Assembly (NCBI GenBank): GCA_003864495.1
Contig: PEDN01001363.1
Coordinates: 1 to 64,000 of the forward strand
Reading direction: 5' to 3'
Length of the DNA: 64,000 nt
From: Nemopilema nomurai
Lineage: Eukaryota; Cnidaria; Scyphozoa; Rhizostomeae; Rhizostomatidae
The notes beneath the pieces were generated by a model. It had not been told where the DNA came from. It was given only the letters and a program-made list of their open reading frames with translations, and made no database searches. Below, piece by piece: positions 1 through 13,300 of the stretch (within the stretch, counting starts at the first letter, position 1; every line of letters starts with the position of its first letter). Both the position numbers and the translations under genes were made by a program.

Positions 1-56
1 AGGGTAGGAAAGTACAGGAAAGGATAGGATAGGACAGGACAACGTTGGATAGGATG
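1..56. repeat. Degenerate AGGATAGGAC-type short tandem repeat at window edge
   Basis: The first 56 bases are built from variants of a 5-bp AGGAT/AGGAC word (for example aggataggataggacaggac). It may continue to the left of the window, so its true size is unknown. Confidence 0.55.
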
Positions 57-3000
57 GGGCACAGGTTCAGATTGAGTTGGACGAGAAAAAGAGACAAAGT
101 TTGATTTTAGAAAAATTGATCATCGTTTTCCATGATGCTCAAACTGGCCTATTTCAACCATCATTTAAGGACAATTGGAAATTTAAATCGAAAAGGAAAT
201 TGAAAAAAGCCTTCATTTTTAACTTGGTATTATCCTCATTCATAAGTTAAAAAGTGAAATTCCCTCAGCTGGTTGACCACCGTTTTTAAAGAAACCATCC
301 ACAAATAGCAATGTAATTTAGAGCCATGGGAATTTGGGTGGTAATCATTCTAAATCCAGATATGCCAATGAAAACTCGGGTAGGGGAACCAAATTAAATT
401 CAAATGAGTTCCTGCCCTATTAAAGATGCTTAATTCTATATGATAAGCTTACCCAAGTGGTTTTCTTTCACACTTTATTAATGCACTATTTTAAATCTTA
501 ACAGCATTACAAAAGATCTGGATATCCTTAAACCCTTGAATATCTCAACCTTTTTAGCAGCTATAATTTACATGAGCTATTAGTTATTAGATCTTCTGTG
601 TCCTTATGAGCAGACAAAGATGTTAGTAGAACTGTGCAAAGGGGTCTCCTGGCCTCATGTGAACGTAGGTCCATGGGACATTAACCAGACTTTGAAATCA
701 ATCTTGATCACGATAGAATAATCAGTGGTAGGCTTTGTGCGAGCGTAGCTTGATAACAGAGTTGTCTGCAGCTGCATAAATGCTATCACAAAATGGAGCA
801 TAGAACAATTGCATAATGGCATTACGATCAAGTTCCTTAGCTCACAGAGTGTAACGTTTTATGAGGGCAATACCATTGCACCAGAGGGTGACATTTCACA
901 ATCCACTACACAAATAACTTGCTAGAAGATTGGAAAGATCTTCTAGTGTTGTTTGTAGCATCATTCACGAAGCTAGTCAATGTAGCTTAATGACATTCGA
1001 CTGGAAGGCCAGTATTTATGTTCTGTTACGTGTGCTGGATAAAAAGAAGTAAGACGTGATGCTTTAAGGCGCATTCACAGTAAACAGTGCGTAAGGTATT
1101 GGCAACGTAAAAATAATCTAGGACAGAAGGCTGCTTACAAATTCAAGTATGGGCGTCGATTCAGATTGGTTGTTGCAGGGCCTGGCGAAGCACAGCTATA
1201 CTGATACAAAACCACTTGAAGGAGAAGCATTTCCTACCAAAGACCGGTGGAATCATCGCAATTTTGATCCAATACACTTGGCTCTAAACGCTATCCAGCA
1301 ACAGCATGTATTGCTTCGCAACAAACAGCCACATGACAAGACACACGAAGTACTGCGCGCTACAGTGAGCTGGGTAGTCAGTCAGGCAGTGAATAGAACA
1401 AATTATTGAATAGAACAAAGATACTTACAATTTTTCTACGTTTACAGCATGACCGGCGTATCTCCTTCACGTTAATTCTTACTCTCTTGAAGCTTCTAAG
1501 TGCACTATCTAAGGCTGCAGCGTCTCTTCTGGCGACAGAGGCGTCTCGGCAGGCAGCTATAGATTATATGAATGTAGGGGATTGCGCTAGCTTCATCACT
1601 TAAGCAGAGAAAATGAGAAACAGGAGCAATAAGGCCGCCTTGCTTATTGGATAATAGTCGGTCTCAGACTGATTACAAGCTTGGGTGTTTGAAATAGCAT
1701 TGTTACGATAAGAGTCTGTGTGCCTTCAGAGGTGTCTTCGGCACAGTCTAATTAGGCACAAAGCGCGTTAATTCCAGTGTTTCCTTTTCAAGTAGTAAGC
1801 TCAGTATAATGAGATAATAAAGGACAGGCCAGAGCCAACAATAGTTGAGTCTCTAGAAATGCCCATAGGCCGACACGTGTGGGTATTGAAAAGTGTCCTA
1901 AAACAAATGAATTCGTTCAATAATTCATGTCTGGTAATAGATCTGCTCTTAAACTTATAAGTAACATGGATATCTCTTAACAGAGATGTATACTCGATAC
2001 AACTGTGACCTGAGTTTCTGCAAATAGTCCTTTTCCTGCGCGAAGTTTGCCTAAACCATTTACATGGTCGCCCTTGTTTGTTTACCGCTCTTAGCAAGGT
2101 CTCGATCACAATAATTTAGTATTCCATCATAATCAATTGGGTATAAATGAGTTTTTAGGTATAGCAAGGGGCATAGGTAACAAATGTTTGGAATGTAAGA
2201 TAGGTCAACTAATCCAGCAAGTAGCGTATTATTTATTAGCAGTTCCATGTTCTGTGAACATGAAAGTGCCTCATTTACACAGCCTTTCAACTGAAAAGCT
2301 TCTCATTTATGTTATATTTCAAATTCGCTTCAATTCCAAAGGACAGCCAGCTCTTGCCCAAGGGATGAGAATAAATTTTCAAAGGAAACTCTTAGAGAAG
2401 GTAGCTAATTAGAAATAAAAAACATCTGTGCCAATCACTTCCAGGACAGACATGTGATTTAGAAAGGAGATTGGGTCTCCTGACAGAGTACTGATTGGCA
2501 TTTCGCCCAAAATAGCACTACCTTTTTCGACATAATTGAAAAACACAGAACGTAAATACCAAAACACAGCAGAAGACAAAATACTTCAGACCAGAGGGAG
2601 ACAGATCTTCGTTCAACCTTCATTAGGAGACACCAAGATCATAAGTTATTTGTAAACAATCCTTAACTGTAATTTTCTGGCAATGAGCAAACCATTCTGG
2701 AGAGGGGAAACCTTAATTAAAAGTGCTTTCACGCATTCGAAGAACAAATAAGCGGCAAGCTGATAATTCTAGTTCGTGTTTCGGTGCCTCCCAAGGCTCT
2801 TATCTGATCTTGCATCATGTAACGAGCGTGGTACTGTCGTCAGTGAACATTGTTTCACTGTTGTCAGAGGCAAAGTTTCAATTTAGCGCTCCGTGATTTG
2901 TCTCTTCTCTTTGTGATTCAGTGTCTCGCAGAACTGATCGCAATAATAGAAGAGGGGGGCTTTGAAAGACTTAGGAAAATGTTCAAAGCCGCAAAAGACT

Positions 3001-3690
3001 TATGACGGCTCTTCTCTTTTGCGGAAAATTCGCATTTCTTTCTCTCAATTACCTCTTCTGCATGTCGGCCTTTTGGAGGTGTAATTCCATTACAGGATCG
3101 CTACTTCGAAGCCATGCTACTTCTTGACCTAGTCTGGCCTGAGACTCCAAAGACCTTCTCTAAGGTAAGACTAAGGTGACGGAAAGCATTGCCATGCAAG
3201 CATTGGCTGCGAAATAATTTCACCTGTTGATATATATGGCTTATAACAGATGCTTTGATTTTGAACTTACGAAGCGTCATTATATGGCTTTTCTGCAATT
3301 TGTACCTTGGTAATCTGTTCTACAAGTGCATCCAGAACAATAAGAGTAGCACTACCCTATACAAGTATTAGAGTGATACTCCCTTATACAGCTGCAGACA
3401 GGACTTAATCGATATCTTGAATATCAGCTTAAATAAAGAGTGATTAAACTCATCTTTTCAGTGTATGTAGAGAATGCAGCATCTCTCTGTAGAAAATATA
3501 CAATAGTGATGCAACGAGTATAACATTCTCTAACGCGGTACTATTTGCATTTCAATTATCTTCAAATAAAACAATTTTAGACTAGGTAGTTTTGGCCTAC
3601 TTTTCTAGCTTAGGAATTGGCATCAACTTGTGTGGAAGGCCATCACAAGTGTGAAGAAATTAATTTTGAATGCATGAGGCCAGTTTTTAG
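57..3690. other. Gene-free stretch, nothing recognised
   Basis: No open frame here exceeds about 100 codons and none resembles a protein family I know. Longest are 86 codons at 1149 (+) and 102 at 1801 (-), which are chance-level in AT-rich DNA. I see no tRNA, rRNA or element ends. Confidence 0.5.
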
Positions 3691-3726
3691 GAGTTCTTTG
3701 ATGAGTTCTTTGATGAGTTCTTTGAT
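3691..3726. repeat. 12-bp tandem repeat, 3 copies
   Basis: Three exact head-to-tail copies of gagttctttgat. Because 12 is a multiple of three, the + strand frame stays open across it, but the open frame is short and not credible as a gene. Confidence 0.8.
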
Positions 3727-6700
3727 GAAACAGTCATTGATTGGTTCTGGCAGGCCACCTTGCCATGTCAAAACGAACTTCGACCCAGCACATCATAAGC
3801 TATAAGACGGATTAGATGGGTGGGAAAGCTTTCATGTAGTATTGGAACATGGTATATAACAGTGAAGTTGATGATACGTAGCAGCATGTGGACAATGAAC
3901 ATTTTTTATCAAAGGACAAATCGTCAACGTGAAAATTCAAAGAGCTTTCCTTTATGGAGAATAATGGTAAAAACTTTTGAAAAGCAAAATATTTTGCAAG
4001 CCAACCAGCTAGGTAGTAGACTTAGGCCACATCATGAAAAAGGCCGGAGCTACCGCACATCAAAAAACTATTATGCATATGAAATAGGTTACTTTGAAAA
4101 CCGTATTTTCACGCAAGTGTATAGAAGAGTGTCTATCTTTGAAGCCGTATGCTGTGTGTCAAAAACGAAACACTATAAAATCATCAGCTGGCCACAAGTT
4201 CCACCTCAAAGATAATTAGGCATCAACTCCTAATTATGTAACTAAAGCTCATCATGCATCAATTATCAGTTGATGATAACTTGTCAGCTTATGAGTTTAC
4301 CTTCAAATCATCTTAATTGTTAGCAAACGGGAAAACAACACCACACATAGGATGTAAGCCTATTTCAATTTGAGGTTTACGTTTTTTTAGCATAATTAAA
4401 TTGATCCTGCTAATGCAACACTAGTACGATACAAAAGCGTGGATTGACACAATAATTTCAGTGATACTTTCATGTAAATATTTCAATTATTTCTAATCGC
4501 CAATGGCCTCGTTGAATTCTAAAGCTTATGTTTCAGAATTAACACGCGTTTAGAAAACCATCTTCAAAATATTTAATACACTTGCCTGATCATTGCCAAT
4601 TTACCAAAATAGGAACCTTATGATTTGAGCCTCCACTTTCAACACCAATCTGGAGTTAAGTTAGGCTGAATTGGCAATCTAAAGGCGAAGTGTTTGCAAA
4701 AACACCTTTTAAATTTCCTTTGAAAATCTGGAATACTGATAGCTGCTTAGAGAAAGGCAGAGTAGTTGACTATAGCTACAAAAATGAGTGTTTAATTTTG
4801 CGTAGGCCAATTCATGATTGATGCGAAATCATATAGTTCCATATCTTGAACTTGCAAAAAAATTCATCATCATAAGAATACATTGCATTCATTTGCTCCT
4901 GATGAGAAATTTTGGCCTCAAGATATGCAGCCTTCACCTAATACTCAGCCGTACATTTCGATAAGAATGACGTCACATATCATAAAATGATGTGACATTT
5001 TCAGACCAGATTTGCGCCATTGCTTGACAAAAACAGGTCGCTTAGCAAATGAAATTGTACAAAGCTGGGTAACACGTTTTGGTCTCTTGCACGAAAAAAC
5101 AGAGCCACGCTGCTTGCAGGAAAAAAACAAAGTCGCGATGAATTATCGCTGACATCCAAATCGCCTCTACATACACGACCGATCTAATTGACTTTACTGC
5201 TTAAGTACGAATCCTGTTACATAATGCAATTATCTTGTTGTTGCAAAAATGATTATTGTAATCGTATGGTTTGTAGCCTAAGTAACCAAATAATCAGAGA
5301 TCGAACTCATCTTCATCATTCCCTGTAACCTCGTCAGTATCTACTAACGACAGCATTCAGGACGCACAGCGCAATCTGCCTTGCACTCTCTATGCGATGC
5401 AAGGCAGGACAAATGATAAGGCTCTTTGCCATTCAAGATGGCAGATGCTCTAGTTTCGTGCAGGAGATAAAGCTGTTGGAATAGATTTTTAAGCTAGTGA
5501 TTCCTTCGTTGCAAGTAGTCATTGGCGCTGGTAGTCCTGTTTCTTGAAAAACTAGGGTCAACTAGCCTTCATCAAATTACTTAGATAGAAGAGAAACACC
5601 TAGAACTGTATGGGCTACCTATTGCAAGACTAGCAGATGATAAATATTTTGATCGAGGAAATTCTAATGAAAATGGCAAAACATGCTATGGGCTTTGTTG
5701 TCATTAGCGCCTTTTGCAAGTGGATGCCTTCTAGTGAATTGTGGTCTAATAATATATCATGGCAAGGACAAGTTAGTACGTATGGGATTCACAAAATTTA
5801 GTAAGACCCTATCGCCAGTTTATGTCAAAAGACATATAAAACAGAACTTGTAGAGTAAGTTCGCAATTCTTAGTTTTCAGAACAACCTTTCAATTGCTGC
5901 ATCTTACATCTTTAGCTTTGGTCTGGTGAAGTAAGGTCCTTCAAGATCAGTTCATACCGAATGTTTGGGATAGATTGTTCGCTTTTTGCATCATGCATCG
6001 AGCATGAGATTTGCTACAATATATTCTGTCTTATGTCAAAATAAAAGTGTAAAAAAACAAAGAGTTCAGGAATATAGAAATGTAATAAGCATTAAAAATC
6101 TGCTTTGACTCAATTTGCTGAAGGCGAAAATGATTATTGCCTTTCTTCCTTAAATATTGTTGCACAGCATGCGTAGCAAAGAGTTTTAAAAGCCAAGAAT
6201 GCTTTACTTATTATTTAAAGCAAAAAAGACCCTAATATTTAAAGAAAAGTAATTTCATTCAAACGAAAAACATAATTTTCAACCGTTTCATGGAAAGGAC
6301 AAAGTTTCGGAGCAAGAAAGTAGGAATAATGAAAATCACTGCTAAAGTAAAAAGTTAATAAGGTTCTCTGTTGATAAATAGTCCATCCTCTGTCCCTTAT
6401 AATGTCACACAGACGTAACTCATAAGGATTTAGGACTCTCCCAATTACTTTCTATCCACAATGCACAGTTCATTCAAACGTTGCCTTACCTAAGGCAGTG
6501 GAAACCTTTTTAAATTGTGCATCTTTAAATTAAATACTCAAGGCTAAGGCTTAACCGAAACCCAATTAGATGTTTGTTTGTCCTTTCGGCCTTTCAGCAA
6601 TCATATCATGACGTTACTGTACCCTCAACGGACCGCAATTAACTAGCTTTAATTGATATCAATATGGAATTGCCCTTGCTGTAATCAGAAGTGAGCCTTT

Positions 6701-9700
6701 GCTTGGCGTTAATCGTCTGCGTCTGCCGAGGTAACCATCATACCCTTAGCCACGGCGACATTTTCAACAGACCAGACGGACAGTAAAAGAACTACCTGAT
6801 TAGCCCAGTAGAAGAGTTCCGCCGTACTTATCTCCACTCTAGCTTGACATTTGCATGCCTCTCTAAATTGGAATCTAGATTAGAGTCTGCTGCCTTTTAG
6901 AAAAACCGGCTATCTTCAAAAAATAGAAGTGACATTATTGTGTTGCCACAAGGAGTAGGCCTTTTGGATACTAATACAGACTAATTGGGAAGGGTATGCT
7001 TGTTGTTAAATTGTTTTCTTGTTTGTCTTATCTCTTATCTCTGAAAATATCTTAACAAAATGCTTTAAACGTATCACGTATCACTATGTACTTTGCTGTA
7101 GGCTTGCGTTTGGTATGTTTACTGTGTGGTACATTTTTTCTAGAAAAACTGCTCAAATGCACCTTTTACAAAGTTCCATTAAGTAAACAAGCACACATTG
7201 TACATTCCGTCAGGCAAAAATGCTTGGATATGATGTTTAAAGTGTAAAACACACTATAAAATGCAGGGTTGAACTTTTCAAGACCAGCTGAAGTGAATCA
7301 TGCCCAGTCAGTCTGCTACCCTTGTCATGGGTGCTTCAAATAAATATATTATCACAAATCATAATAAATGATGCCAAAGACACATCATTATGGTAGCCTT
7401 CAAAGAGAAACCTAGGCATTTTATATCCCTTCAAACGTGTGATAATGTTGATCTACATAAGGATAGAGAATACGATAACAGGGTGTTTTCATTGGCACGA
7501 GGCGTATGCAGCCTTGCATTAATACATAAACAGAGTTGGTTGAAATCCAGCTTATAGAGAAAGAACTTTCCACTACAAAACCCTTTAAATACGTTTGAGC
7601 AGCTTTTCGTCAGACCTTTATTTCTCAAGCAGTAAACGCTTTCTTTCCTCACGGCTTATCCTATCAATTTTGGAACAAACTCTAAACCTCAATATAAGAT
7701 TATCAGATAAATCTCTTAATAAAGTGAATATTATATCCTGTCTACAATGAGATATACATACTATGAATATTTTTACTTCTAGAAATGATAGCCAAAATTG
7801 CTTGCATATCATTCAATCAATATTGTCCAGTACATTTTTTCTTCCTTCCAAGGCGTGCTTTCAAGGCTTGCTTTCAAGGAGTACTAGCAGTTTAAAGTAA
7901 CGAAATGCAATAGAGAGCTCCAACTTGATTATTTTCATAGTGGTAGGGAGTTACTTTCAAAATTCAAGTTTGCAGTACTTTCATAACGGAGAGACCGTAA
8001 ATTTGGAACATATGGCATCGGCGTTGCTTGTGATTTACCGATTCTCATCCACTTTCTTTAGCACTTCATTTCCCAAGCCTTGACACATGCTTATCATTTA
8101 AAGCAACTTCAGGCCTTAATATAAAAAATCGCCCTCTCACTGAGACAAGGACCTAAACAGAAATAGAATAAGACTGCCAAAAGTTCGGGCAACAGTTAAA
8201 CTTCTCTGATTTTAGCTTGTTGTCAAAATGAAAGAATCATCGACGTAGCTTCAACCTTTGTAGACAGTAGCATTAAGATTAAATGTTTAAATGAGCCTCC
8301 TTAATCTTTTTGAAAAAGTAGAGGCTGCAGCAACTCACACTATCATCTTTATTATGTTACAGTGGTCGTTTCATAATAGTCAATAAATCGTGATTTAAAG
8401 GAAGGTTTTTTGCTCTTTCAGCTCTAAAACTCCATTACTCAGTCTCAGATGGTACTAACTGTTTCCTACAGAATAAAAAGGTGTCCTCTTTTCATTTGAC
8501 ATGTGCATAGGGCAATACTATACATTGATAGCATTAGGTGTTCCTCTGTCATTAATTAACATATCGTAAACCTTCTCCATACATTCGTCAGGTATTCAAA
8601 CATTATGCAGAAGTTTTGTACAGGCAAGTGAAGTGCCTCAGGATGACTTCATAGTTCGCTCAGTGATTAACTTATTTTTATATAACTGTGTCTACCAGTG
8701 ACCATTTGCGGTTCTGTCTGCGTGACATGAACTTCTTCATGACATGAATACTTCTTTGTGTCCTGAAGCATTGCTCAAACTAGGAACTGCTTGTATATCC
8801 TAACTTGAATCTATGATTTTACTCTATCTTGAAAAGGATTTCAGGCAAGAATTGTGATGAAATAAGGTGATACAGAACAGGAATAGAGTATCCATCTCGG
8901 TATAAGCTCTTTTATCAAAAAGACATCAGAATAGTGTTGTTCCAACCAAAGGAATGCAGAAGTTTGTTTGAGAACTGCCCTGATTATAGCGTGTGTTGTA
9001 ACAGTTTCAGTTCGAATGAAATAAAACGTGGCAAAATTTTTTCGCATCTGTCTGGACTCGAGGCAAAAAATCTATCAGAAAGATAACTTAAATAATATAA
9101 TAAGCTTTTTGCTACTTTGAAACCCTTCTATTTGGATGCATTCTAACCAACAACAATAGCTTGAATCTCAAGGTGAGCTCCAATGTCTTAATGTCCTAGG
9201 TATAACTCTTTTCCTTAGTATGTTAAGATCCCCAATTCTTGGTAAGAGACCAGACGAACTCTCAATAAATTAGCTGTCATAGCAGCGACTTACCCTGAGT
9301 AAAGGCTGAGGACACTTCACAAACATCAGACAACGCTGTTAGTGCCTGCCGACTATACACAAGTGTTTCTGGTCGCCTATCTGGAATCAAATCGCTGTCC
9401 GCGCTGCATCATGGGATTTATTCATGCATCATTTCCTAAGTCAGCAAATACGTGCACTGCCGCAAATCACATTACGAACTGGCACAAAAATATGTGCTAG
9501 TCGGTCGAGGCTTCGTTTTAAGCTGTGGAAACGATCCACGCATTGAATGGAGAGAACAAAGATGTTTTTCAAAGGCACTTGTGGTTGGTGCTTTTGGGGC
9601 TGAAAGAAAAAGAAGTCGGATGACTGAGTTGTATGTCGTCACTTCATTTTGCAATAAGCCATCGCACATTACAGTTAATGTTTTGCGATGAAATGGGTAA

Positions 9701-10310
9701 ACTGGCAGTCTGGAATATTAGCCATGATTCTCCGGAAGCCTTTTTCATACCTTTTTTAAACAATAATTTCACAGCACAAAGTCGTTTAACATAACCCATT
9801 GTCAAAAACCTCATAATATTACTTTGAACATATGAAAACTTAATAAGGCACCAAAGGGGCCGTAAAATTTCCGTGCTTCTCATAACCTTCATTTGTGATG
9901 AATTCCTTCGGGGCATCATTGTTAATAGGGGTTCTCATGCTCTGCTTGGCCCCGCTAAGAAAATAGGGGGCAATTATGACGTCACTAACTTTCTATCAAA
10001 CCTCTACGTGGAAACGAGGATCACTGCATTCAGAAGGCTCAGTGGAACATGGTCAACTACGATACGACATCACCATTGGTCTGCTTCAGCCGGAAGGACC
10101 TTTTCCACCGATGGTCTAGCTATGGCTGAAGAATTTCCTCGCCCATCCCACAATTTATACTCAAAGAAATCTCAAAGGGAGTTATGCATCACGATCAGTT
10201 GATCAAATCAAAGAAGCGGATATTCGACTTATCGTGGCATCAAGAGAATACAATGCCGACGGAAAATTGTTGGAACGCTAACGACAATTCGTTGTCTCGT
10301 CCACCTACAA
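3727..10310. other. Gene-free stretch, nothing recognised
   Basis: Contains a 131-codon open frame (3820-4215, +) with no recognisable domain, about what chance gives for the longest frame in this much AT-rich DNA. It also holds a small perfect hairpin (5376-5407) and two full CRE palindromes, TGACGTCA (4968-4975 and 9977-9984). Confidence 0.5.
5376..5407. repeat. Perfect 10-bp inverted repeat (hairpin)
   Basis: The arms ctgccttgca (5376-5385) and tgcaaggcag (5398-5407) are perfectly complementary with a 12-base spacer. No T-run follows and no gene flanks it, so no role can be assigned. Confidence 0.6.
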
Positions 10311-10350
10311 ACCACCACCACCACCACCAACCACCCCCCTCCCCCCTCCC
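10311..10350. repeat. ACC/CCA microsatellite running into a C-rich tract
   Basis: About six ACC units followed by a C/T-rich purine-free tract (cacccccctcccccctccc). The short open frames across it, poly-His on + and poly-Val on -, are artefacts of the repeat. Confidence 0.85.
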
Positions 10351-13300
10351 AAACGAAGGTCATTTTGGCGCCCAACTTTTGTCGCCAGATCAACGTCATG
10401 CTAGCCTTTGTTGGCAACATTATTGTTTTAGGAGAAAGGGGGGATTAACAGCCATTGGCGTGTCAAATAAATGAAAGATGCAAAAATCAGAGAAAATACT
10501 GAGATGTTCCAAGGACTTTTTGCAGACATGGTGTATCTCACAATAGCTGGCATGTTTTAGCATCCTCGTCTCCCAGAACTCGCGAAGGGACGGCGGCCCT
10601 TATTTAATTTAGGGCTCCACGCGAGACAGGGTCAATATATTTAAAAGGTCTGGCTTCCATTCTTTATGAAGGAGGCGAACTTCTCAAGGAAAGAGCAGGA
10701 AAACAATGCACAAGCTTCGGGGGAATTTCACTGATCAGTTCGAATTCCTAATCTTCTTCACTTCCAATTACAAAGAGTGACAAAAGCGAATCTTTCAATA
10801 AAATCGAACAAGCATTGTCATTTAGACAATTTTGCGTGTGGCCTATATGTAAATCTACCCTACTTTAGTAAAGAAATCTAATTCTCGATTAACGCTGTTT
10901 CACTCCACCTATGAGACGGATTTATAATCTTAGTAATTTTAATATCTTGTATAGAACAGCGATTATATTTGAACAAATTTTGAATATGACTTTGCGGTGT
11001 TATGTTACTTAGTGTAACGTTTAAAAGCAAATCTTTTGGTAATTACGCCCCTTTGATAGTTAATAATAATTCCGCGTATTAAAAGTCTGTAGAATGGCTT
11101 GAGTGTTTGGGCAAACAAAAGAGACGGTACCATGATCTTGTACTAAGTGAGTAGAACAAGGCCTGGCCCCAATTCAGAAAAAGGTATGGAACATGAGTAG
11201 GGGAATAGTCATAACATCTTGTCACTTTATGATAATAATGGCTGCAGTTTACAAAGCTTGTACCCTTCATTATGGACGAGGAATCTGGGCAATTTCAAAT
11301 TTGTGAAAATTTAAAGCTCTTCTTTCTGTAACAAGTTAACGATTGTACCAATAACGCAGATACTCTTTTTGAGTAAAGTAGTTTAGCTGGAAAACTAAAG
11401 TGTCTAAAACAATGATCCGTATTTCAACGGAAAAACCCGATTCGCTGAATCTGAAAAACAGCACAATGGCCTGCAAAACAAAACGAAGCAACAGTGCGAA
11501 CTAGTCCCAAGAACAGTCTCTCCTTGTCAGAGCATTTCGTACAATGAATCGAAGCCGAAGCATCTTAGAAGAGGGAATCGGCCAACTGTATGCTCACCGA
11601 GATCCAACTTGTAAATTTCAAAATTTGGACATCTATTCTCGCCGTTCCTGAAGGCTCGAATTGCAGGGGTTGACGCCTTTCCGTAGCATTAAGACAGTGA
11701 CCATGGTGAGACAAAGGCGAAAATTATCTAAGGCCTAACAAGGCAACAGAACTATTGACGTCATTTTGAATGTCCAGCAGCTCTTGCCTGTTTCTGGCGG
11801 CTATGAAAGAAGTAGACTGGCAGCTCTTTGAAAAGCAAGCTTTAACAACAGGTCAAGCAAAGTCAATTCCAAGCTAGTCACACAGGGAAAACAAGGCTAC
11901 CCTCACAAAGCTCTCTAACTCCCTTTTGATTGACACTGCTGCCTAATGGTACATCATCAAGCATGCATGGTCCACGCTTCATCGAAATGTACCGTGCTAA
12001 ATGAACCTTCCAATGTTGTAATCTCTTACCCAGAGCTAAACTTGCATCAACATAGCTTGCAAGCAACGAAACGTCTGAAAGTGCAATTTTATCTATTTCA
12101 ACTGGACCTTGTCATTCTTTCATTGGTAAGGCGTCTTATTGGCCTATTGGACCTCTCAAAGCTGATAAAATGTGTTTTCGTAGAAGCGAAATTCTAGATC
12201 ATGCTCGTGCCGTAAGGCTACTACGTCAAATAAAAATCATGGAAAACACCCATCAAAGTTCTTCATTTTAATATATAACTTTTTTCATGAAATTACTTGC
12301 ATGTTCACTGCTGGAATCATGTGTGAAAAGTATGTAAATACCGAAAAGTTAATTCAAAATATTAAATTAATTTTGTCACTGAGACAATTCTTTGATAAAA
12401 CTATTGGCCACTAGAACTTGAATTGGAAGTAGTTATCCTCGTATCTATTCTTGCAACTTGCAACTAAAACCATTCATATATTTTTACTTTTTGTAGACGC
12501 CCTGAGTAATCAGTTTATGCTTACACAGAAGAAGTGACTTTGCCTACCTCACATAATCCTTAATCGATTTATAAAAAATGTACCGTTTGCCACAGATGGA
12601 AGGATCTTTTTTACTTTAACCAAAACCACTTTAATGTCTTATCTTACGCAACAACTTCAAGTGCGGCACTTTATCATGGTAGCTGCGGGGGCGAGCCGCG
12701 GAAGAATCGAGGGACTTGAAGACTAGAGCTCTAAAACTTCATATCTGACTTTGTGTATTGAAGAATTTAATCCATACTCTTCAAATTCCAATCTGAGAAA
12801 ACAGGTTGAACCTGCTATAGACCTCATTGTTCTTGCAAAATGCCAAGAATAGGAGAAAATTACTCCCTTGTGTCATACCTTGTGCAATAACATGCCAGCT
12901 TGGCTTTTTTACAAAAGTAAGATTATTCATTTATTAGCGGAAACCTTTTCAATTATAACCGCTGAATCTACACTTCAACGTAAATACCGCTACTGATTGT
13001 AATGACAAGGCATTCGTTTGGATGACCTTGAGAACATGTCCGATTAAACTGCGCTATCATCATCTAAGACGCACATAGGAAGAGTATAATGAATTACTTG
13101 AGGCTAGGCGTCTTGCATATTTGCTAATAAATCCTAAACCTGTGAATAACTCAGTTACATAGCTAAATTAGCAAATGTGTTAGTTTTGCTTGCAGCTGTT
13201 AAAGGTCTCAAATAAGCAGGTGCAAAAATCTCTCTTCAAACATTGCACTTCTTCGTCAACAAACAAACCAAATAGGAATGTCAAGTTCTTAAATATGGGA

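Noticed and set aside
3820..4215. 131-codon open frame on + strand
   Set aside because: Within chance expectation. No similarity recognised and no splice or start context that supports it.
10229..10420. Poly-Val/poly-His frames
   Set aside because: Translation of the ACC microsatellite and C-rich tract.
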